Below are positions 58,972-64,000 of a DNA stretch of 64,000 nucleotides, one piece after another (position 1 is the first letter of the stretch; every line of letters starts with the position of its first letter). A program made the translations under genes and the position numbers. Under the pieces are notes generated by a model. The model made no database searches, was not told the DNA's origin, and saw nothing but the letters and a program-made list of their open reading frames with translations. Source of the DNA: Azospirillum sp. 412522 (GTDB lineage Bacteria; Pseudomonadota; Alphaproteobacteria; Azospirillales; Azospirillaceae); assembly GCF_019805165.1 (NCBI RefSeq), contig NZ_RWIJ01000017.1:1-64000 (forward strand). Reading direction: 5' to 3'.

Positions 58972-60657
58972 ATGTTGAGCAATCTCAGCATCACCAAAAA
59001 GATTCTTGCGCTCGTTGCGCTGGCTTTGTTTGGTTCGTTCGCGATTGTTTTTTACAACTTTACAAATCTGAAGCAGTCGATGATCGAGGACCGCAAGCAG
59101 GCGATCCGCAACATTGTGGAAACCGCGGTCAGCGTCGCCGAGCACTACAATCGCGAAGCGACGAGCGGCGCGCTTCCGGTGGAGGAGGCCAAGACGCGCG
59201 CCCGGAACGTGATCCGCGCGCTCCGCTTCGGCAAGGGCGACTATTTCTTCGTCTACAACATGAACGGCATCACCGAGGTCCATGGCACGCGCAAGGAGCT
59301 CGAAGGCCAGATGCGTCTGGAGGAGAAGGACGTCGACGGCTTCCTCTTCCTGCGCCATCAGATCGCCAATGCGCAGGCAGGCGGCGGCTTCACCACGTAC
59401 CGCTTCACCAAGCCGAACGGCGGCAGCGAGGTCTATGCGAAGATCTCCTACGACGCCCCCTTCACGCCGTGGAACTGGGTGATCGCGTCGGGCGTCTATG
59501 TCGACGACATCGACAACAGCTTCGCCGACAAGCTCTATCGCGCCCTGGCGGTGATCGCCGGCGTGATCGCGGCGATGCTGATCGCCTCGACCTATCTGGG
59601 CAAGGCGATCACCGGCCCGATCGCCGCGCTGGCCGCCGCCATGCGCCGGCTGGCCGACGGCGACCATGGCGTGTCCATCTCCGGTGCCGGGCGGCGTGAC
59701 GAGATCGGCGCCATGGCCCAGGCGGTCCAGGTCTTCAAGGACAACGGCATCGCCATGGAGGCGCTGCGCCGCGACAACGAGCAAGCCGCCGAACAGGCCG
59801 TCGCAGACCGGCGCAAGGGCATGCTGGATCTGGCGAACGGCTTCGAATCCGAGATCAAGACGATCGTCGACAGCGTCGCCCAGCAGGCGTCGCAGCTGCG
59901 CTCGACCTCCGGCCTGCTGACCGATATCGCCCGGAACGCGTCCGACCAGTCGGAGCATACCCTGCGTGCCGCCTCCGACGCCGGCAGCGGCGTGCAGATC
60001 GTCGCGGCGGCGGCGGAGCAGCTGGCCTCGTCGATCCAGGCGATCAGCGCCGAGGTCAGCCGGTCGACCGGCATGAGCCAGAAGGCGGTGGACGAGACCC
60101 AGCGGACCGCCGAAATCGTCGCCGGGCTGACCGCCGCCGCCGGGAAGATCGGCGACGTGGTCAACCTGATCAACGCCATCGCGTCGCAGACCAACCTTCT
60201 GGCGCTGAACGCCACCATCGAGGCGGCGCGCGCGGGCGAAGCGGGGAAGGGCTTCGCCGTCGTCGCCGGCGAGGTCAAGAGCCTCGCCAACCAGACGGCG
60301 AAGGCCACCGAGGAGATCAGCGCCCAGATCGGCACGATCCAGACCGCCACCCGTTCGGTGGTCGGCGCCATCGACGACATCAGCGGCATCATCACCGGCA
60401 TCAATGAAACCGCCACCACCATCGCCTCGGCGGTCGAGGAGCAGGGGGCGGCGACCCGCGAGATCGCCCGCAACGTGCAGCAGGCGGCGAACGGGGCGCA
60501 GGAGGTGGTCAGCCGCGTCCAGGGCATGCAGAAGATGGCCGGGGAAACCGGCAGCGGCGCCAGCCAGGTGGAGGAAGCCGCCTCGGACCTGCTGATGCAG
60601 TCCGAGGAGCTGACCCGTCAGATGGACCGATTCATCGGCGGCATCCGCGCCGGCTGA
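58972..60657 (+). CDS. Methyl-accepting chemotaxis protein with sCache_2 sensor
   Basis: A 561-residue chemoreceptor. First membrane segment at about 10-28 (ILALVALALFGSFAIVFYNF), periplasmic single Cache domain (about 40-185) with FGKGDYFFVYNMNGITEVHGTRKELEGQM and PWNWVIASGVYVDDID (the sCache_2 hallmarks), second membrane segment (ALAVIAGVIAAMLIASTYLG), HAMP and the signalling domain with NATIEAARAGEAGKGFAVVAGEVKSLA. sCache_2 sensors commonly bind small carboxylates such as acetate or pyruvate, so a metabolite ligand is plausible. Strong ribosome site GAAGGGAAGG before the ATG. Confidence 0.94.
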   Translation: MLSNLSITKKILALVALALFGSFAIVFYNFTNLKQSMIEDRKQAIRNIVETAVSVAEHYNREATSGALPVEEAKTRARNVIRALRFGKGDYFFVYNMNGITEVHGTRKELEGQMRLEEKDVDGFLFLRHQIANAQAGGGFTTYRFTKPNGGSEVYAKISYDAPFTPWNWVIASGVYVDDIDNSFADKLYRALAVIAGVIAAMLIASTYLGKAITGPIAALAAAMRRLADGDHGVSISGAGRRDEIGAMAQAVQVFKDNGIAMEALRRDNEQAAEQAVADRRKGMLDLANGFESEIKTIVDSVAQQASQLRSTSGLLTDIARNASDQSEHTLRAASDAGSGVQIVAAAAEQLASSIQAISAEVSRSTGMSQKAVDETQRTAEIVAGLTAAAGKIGDVVNLINAIASQTNLLALNATIEAARAGEAGKGFAVVAGEVKSLANQTAKATEEISAQIGTIQTATRSVVGAIDDISGIITGINETATTIASAVEEQGAATREIARNVQQAANGAQEVVSRVQGMQKMAGETGSGASQVEEAASDLLMQSEELTRQMDRFIGGIRAG

Positions 60658-60667
60658 CGGCGTCCGT

Positions 60668-61024
60668 TCAAATACCGACCTCAATGGCGGCGTTGACGAC
60701 GTAGATCTGTTCGTTGCGGTCGTTCTTGTCGGCCAGGAAGATGCCGCTCGGTGCCAGCATGCCGCCGCTGGTGACATGGATGCTGACGGCGCCATAGGGG
60801 AAGACGGCCTTCACCGCCTCCTGGTCCAGCCGGTCGGCATCCGCCGGCACGGCGAGGTGGACGCGGACCTGCATTTTGCCGGTGTCGCCGTCCACCAGGG
60901 CGCGCATGCCGGGCATGGAGTTGCGCTCTATGGCATTGCGCACGGCGCGGACGGCGGCCTTGGTCACGTCCTGGCCGTGCAGGTCCACCCCCATGCCGAG
61001 TTCCACGAACATCACCTGCTTCAT
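60668..61024 (-). CDS. Lin0512-family conserved hypothetical protein
   Basis: A 118-residue protein. Family features: MFVELGMGVDLHGQDVTKAAVRAVRNAIERNSMPG (VELGMGVDLHGQD) and a C-terminal FLADKNDRNEQIYVVNAAIEVG. The family (Lin0512) is small, cytoplasmic and without known activity. It converges on the chemoreceptor gene with a 10-bp gap and lies upstream end toward pobA (112-bp gap), so it could be read from the pob side. GGAAAGCC precedes the ATG. Confidence 0.85.
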   Translation of the reverse strand: MKQVMFVELGMGVDLHGQDVTKAAVRAVRNAIERNSMPGMRALVDGDTGKMQVRVHLAVPADADRLDQEAVKAVFPYGAVSIHVTSGGMLAPSGIFLADKNDRNEQIYVVNAAIEVGI

Positions 61025-61136
61025 CGCGTCGGCTTTCCTTGTCGGTGGCAGTCGAAGGGGATGATGGCGCGGGCGGGCGGGGAGGGCCAGGGGACGGCGA
61101 GGGGAATTTCGGGGGATGGAAGCTGCCGGTTGAGCT

Positions 61137-62351
61137 TCACTCCATCGGCAGCCCCACGTAATTCTCCGCCAGCGCCGTCATGGCGGCGCGGGAATGGACG
61201 AGATAGTCCAGCTCCGCCAGATGGATCCGCTGCTCGAAGGGCGACTCCTTCCCGTTCCGGTGCAGCATGGTGGTCATGTACCAGGAGAAACGCTCCGCCT
61301 TCCAGATGCGGCGCAGGCAGGTGGCGCTGTAGCGCTCCAGCCCGTCCGTCCTGCCGGACTTGTAGAAGCCGGTCAGGGCGCGGGACAGAACGAGCACGTC
61401 GGCGACCGCCAGGTTCAGGCCCTTGGCGCCGGTGGGCGGGACGATGTGGGCGGCGTCGCCGGCGATGAACAGGCGGCCATGCTGCATCGGGTCGCAGACG
61501 AAGCTGCGCATGGCGATGATGCCCTTCTGGAAGATCGGCCCCTCGGTCAGCGTCCAGCCGCTCTCGTCCTCCAGCCGGCGGTGCAGTTCGGACCAGATGC
61601 GGTCGTCGGACCAGTTGGCGATGTCGTCCCTGGGATCGACCTGGAGGTAGAGCCGCTGCACTTCCGGCGAGCGGGTGCTGAGCAGGGCGAAGCCGCGCTC
61701 GTGGTTGGCATAGATCAGTTCGGGATGCGAAGGCGGCGCCTCGGTCAGGATGCCGAGCCAGCCGAAGGGGTAGACCATCTGGTATTCGTTGCGCGCGGCG
61801 GCGGGGATCGCCTGACGGCTCGGCCCATGGAAGCCGTCGCAGCCGGCGACGAAGTCGCAGCGCAGCTCCTCCGCCGGGCCGTCGGGGCCGCGGCGGAAGC
61901 GGACGCGCGGCGCCTTGCCTTCCAGATCGACGAACTGGACGTCGGACACGCCGAACAGGATGGTGCCGCCATCCTCCAGCCGGGATGAGACGAGGTCGCG
62001 GATCACCTCGTGCTGGGCATAGACGGTGACGCGCTTGCCGCCGGTCAGTTCCGCCATGTCGATGTGGTGGCTGCGGCGGTCGAAGCGCAGCGTGATGCCG
62101 GAATGGAAATGGGCCTCGCGCATCATGCGCTCGCCCAGCCCGATGTCGTTCATCAGGTCGACCACCCACTGCTCCAGCACGCCGGCACGGATGGTGCCCT
62201 CGATCTCCTCGCGGCTGCGGTGTTCAAGGATCACCGACTCGATGCCCTGACGGTGCAGCAGGTGGGACAGGAACAGGCCGGCCGGGCCGGCGCCGACGAT
62301 GGCGACCTGGGTGCGCGCGCCTTCCGCCTGACTTGATGTGGTCGGGTGCAT
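61137..62351 (-). CDS. pobA: 4-hydroxybenzoate 3-monooxygenase
   Basis: A 404-residue flavoprotein, about ten residues longer at the N-terminus than the classical enzyme. FAD motif VAIVGAGPAGLFLSHLL near residue 17, RIRAGVLEQ-like RAGVLEQWVVDLM, the substrate region CDGFHGPSRQAIP and the second FAD motif LFIAGDAAHIVPPTGAKGLNLA are all PobA-specific. It hydroxylates 4-hydroxybenzoate to protocatechuate with NAD(P)H and O2, feeding the pca pathway seen at the other end of the window. It is divergent from the AraC-type pobR; the stretch between is 160 bp. Confidence 0.96.
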   Translation of the reverse strand: MHPTTSSQAEGARTQVAIVGAGPAGLFLSHLLHRQGIESVILEHRSREEIEGTIRAGVLEQWVVDLMNDIGLGERMMREAHFHSGITLRFDRRSHHIDMAELTGGKRVTVYAQHEVIRDLVSSRLEDGGTILFGVSDVQFVDLEGKAPRVRFRRGPDGPAEELRCDFVAGCDGFHGPSRQAIPAAARNEYQMVYPFGWLGILTEAPPSHPELIYANHERGFALLSTRSPEVQRLYLQVDPRDDIANWSDDRIWSELHRRLEDESGWTLTEGPIFQKGIIAMRSFVCDPMQHGRLFIAGDAAHIVPPTGAKGLNLAVADVLVLSRALTGFYKSGRTDGLERYSATCLRRIWKAERFSWYMTTMLHRNGKESPFEQRIHLAELDYLVHSRAAMTALAENYVGLPME

Positions 62352-62438
62352 GTCTCTTGCCCTCCTGAGGAGCAGGGGCAGGCGTGCCTTCGCAGATTGC
62401 TTGGAACGCCAATAATTTGTACCAATGCTATTCTTGGA

Positions 62439-62477
62439 GGCGGAAGGCTTGACATGGACGAACCGGCGAAAGGCTTG
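62439..62477. promoter_or_regulatory. Direct repeats in the pobA-pobR gap, candidate PobR sites
   Basis: GGCGGAAGGCTTG (62439-62451) and GGCGAAAGGCTTG (62465-62477) differ at one base and are 26 bp apart start to start. AraC-type activators bind direct repeats of this kind. They lie in the region 62352-62511 between the divergent genes. A near match AAGGCTTG is shared by both. Confidence 0.5.
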
Positions 62478-62511
62478 TACTTTTCATCGCCAGCCCGCCG
62501 GAGTCCGTACG

Positions 62512-63516
62512 ATGTCCGCCCATCCCACTCATGGCGCCGAACCCATTCCCCGCTATTGGCTGTATGGCGAACCGCCGGCGGTGCCGGAACTGCGCTTCGT
62601 TCATATCGAGACGATCCCGGAGCGGATGCGCTTGTACAATTGGGAGGTCCGTCCGCATCGCCACGATGGGCTGAGCCATGCCCTGCTGGTCACCGGCGGC
62701 GGCGGGGTGCTGACCGTGGACGGGGTGGAGGCGGCCTTCCGCGCCCCGGCGCTGATCGTCGTGCCGGCGCAGGTGGTGCATGGCTTCCGCTTCGATCCCG
62801 GCACCGACGGCCATGTCCTGACCATGTCGGAGGGGTTCCTGGCCGGCGTGCTGGCCGCCGCACCGGAGGTGGAGCTGCGCGAGGCTCCGGCCCTGCCGAT
62901 GGCCTGGGATCTGGAGGCGGGATCGGACGAGGCGGCGGCGCTGGAGCGCGGCTTCGCCGACATCCGGCGGGAGTTCCGCGCCCACCACATCGGCCGGGCC
63001 AGTGCGATTTCGGCGCAGGTGCTGCTGCTGCTGGTCGCCACGGCGCGGCTGGCGGCGGACCGCCGGCGGGAAGGCGGTCGGGAAGGCGGTCGGGAAGGGC
63101 GGGGGGTGTCGTCCGACTTGCGGCTGCTCGCCCGGCTGCGGCCGATGATCGACGAGGAGTTCAGCCGGCATTGGCCGGTGGAGCGCTACGCCGCCGCGCT
63201 GGGAGTCACCGCCGGCCGGCTGAACGCCGTCTGCCGCCGGGTCACCGGCCTGTCGACGCTGCAACTGGTCCATGCCCGTCTGATGCTGGAGGCCCGGCGG
63301 TCGCTGATCTACACCAGCCATGGCATGGCGGAGATCGGCTATGCCCTGGGGTTCGAGGATCCGGCCTATTTTTCCCGCTTCTTCGCCAAGCGTGAAGGAC
63401 GGTCGCCGCAGGCTTTCCGCCGGGCGCATGCCGAAGGTTCGGCGGGAAGCGGCTTAACGGGAGGCAGCCTTGCCGGGAACGGTCTTGACCGCAGCGGGGG
63501 AGGCTCACCAGAGTAA
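62512..63516 (+). CDS. pobR: AraC-family activator of pobA
   Basis: A 334-residue regulator. The N-terminal cupin-type domain (about 20-140) has VRPHRHDGLSHALLVTGGGGVLTVDG and LIVVPAQVVHGFRF. A flexible linker holds RREGGREGGREGRG, coded by a 12-base tandem repeat (CGGGAAGGCGGT at 63067 and 63079). The C-terminal AraC HTH pair (about 215-305) has VERYAAALGVTAGRLNAVCRRVTG and MAEIGYALGFEDPAYFSRFFAKREGRSPQAFRR. Divergence from pobA and this AraC lineage support the pobR call. GGAG lies 8 bases before the ATG at 62512. The Gly/Ser-rich tail after 310 looks unstructured. Confidence 0.88.
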   Translation: MSAHPTHGAEPIPRYWLYGEPPAVPELRFVHIETIPERMRLYNWEVRPHRHDGLSHALLVTGGGGVLTVDGVEAAFRAPALIVVPAQVVHGFRFDPGTDGHVLTMSEGFLAGVLAAAPEVELREAPALPMAWDLEAGSDEAAALERGFADIRREFRAHHIGRASAISAQVLLLLVATARLAADRRREGGREGGREGRGVSSDLRLLARLRPMIDEEFSRHWPVERYAAALGVTAGRLNAVCRRVTGLSTLQLVHARLMLEARRSLIYTSHGMAEIGYALGFEDPAYFSRFFAKREGRSPQAFRRAHAEGSAGSGLTGGSLAGNGLDRSGGGSPE

Positions 63517-63578
63517 CAGCCTTGCGCCCCGCAATTGGGGATGCGGAGCGGTTTGGTGTGCGGGAAAGGGTGGTGGCG

Positions 63579-64000
63579 ATGGACAGCCTGGACGTCACGA
63601 TGCGCGAACCGGTCGAGACGGTCGAACAGTCGCTGTGGCGCCGCCTGCGCGCCGACGCCGTCCGCGTGGCGGAGGAGGAAAGCGGCCTCGCCCCCTTCCT
63701 GTATGACGCGGTGCTGGCACGCGACGGCTTCGGCCCGGCGCTGGCGGCCCTGCTGGTGCGCAAGCTGGCCGACCGCGCCATGCCGGAGGACCGGCTGGCC
63801 GCGGTGGTTCGTGACGCCATGGAGTCCGACCCGGCCATCGTCGATGCCGCCGCCGCCGACCTCGCCGCCATCCTGGCCCGCGACCCGGCTGCCGACGGCT
63901 GCCTGACACCCTTCCTTTACTTCAAGGGCTTCCACGCCCTGCAATGGCACCGCGTCGCCCATTGGCTGTGGCGGGGCGGCCGCCACGACCTCGCCCATTT
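63579..64000 (+). CDS. cysE: Serine O-acetyltransferase, N-terminal part (cut by window edge)
   Basis: The first 140 codons are visible. The N-terminal domain of CysE is clear: LWRRLRADAVRVAEEESGLAPFLYDAVLARDGFGPALAALLVRKLADRAMP, seen in PFLYDAVLARDGFGPAL, then VRDAMESDPAIVDAAAADLAAILARDPAADG and FLYFKGFHALQWHRVAHWLW. The hexapeptide-repeat catalytic domain lies outside. It makes O-acetylserine for cysteine synthesis. ATG 63579 follows a GGGAAAGGG tract; GTG 63573 is possible. It follows pobR by 62 bp and is not functionally linked to it. Confidence 0.93.
   Translation, partial: MDSLDVTMREPVETVEQSLWRRLRADAVRVAEEESGLAPFLYDAVLARDGFGPALAALLVRKLADRAMPEDRLAAVVRDAMESDPAIVDAAAADLAAILARDPAADGCLTPFLYFKGFHALQWHRVAHWLWRGGRHDLAH

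Noticed and set aside
63067..63102. Start of a CRISPR or minisatellite array
   Set aside because: Only two full 12-base units plus part of a third, in frame inside pobR, with no spacers.

Overview
The window is about 64 kb of very GC-rich, densely coded chromosomal DNA, and it reads as an Azospirillum-type alphaproteobacterium. The evidence is the GlnK-like PII gene (glnZ) lying between a dapC-like aminotransferase and a ubiH-like hydroxylase, general amino-acid (aapJQMP) and Liv-type transporters, several chemoreceptors plus cheD, an OxyR/AhpCF pair, alphaproteobacterial-style intergenic repeats, and codon use strongly biased to G/C in the third position. I see no rRNA, tRNA, CRISPR array, insertion sequence or prophage. 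Nearly all genes look native.

Layout: (1) 1-4721, minus strand: a beta-ketoadipate operon pcaIJFDCB with pcaB cut by the window edge. (2) 4722-9657: a control region with three PcaR-like operators, then a divergent five-gene Liv-type ABC transporter, probably for aromatic acids. (3) 9702-19760: a two-gene unit of chemoreceptor plus solitary amino-acid-binding protein; then aapJQMP ending in a response-regulator gene, with a HisKA_2 histidine kinase divergent from aapJ. (4) 19860-27866: a proline-rich HTH protein, an MFS exporter, a large FHA protein divergent from a PBP4-type carboxypeptidase, cheD, an endonuclease/phosphatase-fold protein and a small hypothetical. (5) 27945-31712: peroxide defence, ahpF, ahpC and divergent oxyR with a recognisable OxyR operator. 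(6) 31813-38842: tyrC, a chemoreceptor, a DJ-1/PfpI protein lacking the usual Cys, isocitrate lyase and a divergent ScfR/RamB-type regulator with repeated TTTGTAAA motifs between them. (7) 38851-45983: fpr with a perfect FNR box, a methyltransferase, a GH17 membrane protein, a LysE exporter, an HD-GYP response regulator and dapB. (8) 46061-48932: zinc uptake znuA / znuCB with a shared Zur-type palindrome, then a 24-residue hydrophobic peptide gene. (9) 49030-57485: ftsK, dapC, a DUF2239 gene, glnZ, ubiH-like, lolA and an HdeD-family protein. (10) 57627-64000: an AraC regulator, a chemoreceptor, a Lin0512-family protein, pobA with divergent AraC-type pobR, and the start of cysE.

How the parts fit: PobA makes protocatechuate from 4-hydroxybenzoate, and the pca operon processes the ring-cleavage product to succinyl-CoA and acetyl-CoA. 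The protocatechuate dioxygenase genes (pcaGH) and an IclR-type pcaR are not in the window. Isocitrate lyase under an acyl-CoA-type regulator would handle the acetyl-CoA. Sensory genes (three chemoreceptors, cheD, one HK, two RRs) are interleaved with transport genes. The most novel-looking items are the 24-aa peptide gene with its own hairpins, the chemoreceptor with altered signalling-tip residues paired with a binding protein, the kinase-transporter-response regulator arrangement at aap, and the paired 12-bp inverted repeat in front of the DUF2239 gene.
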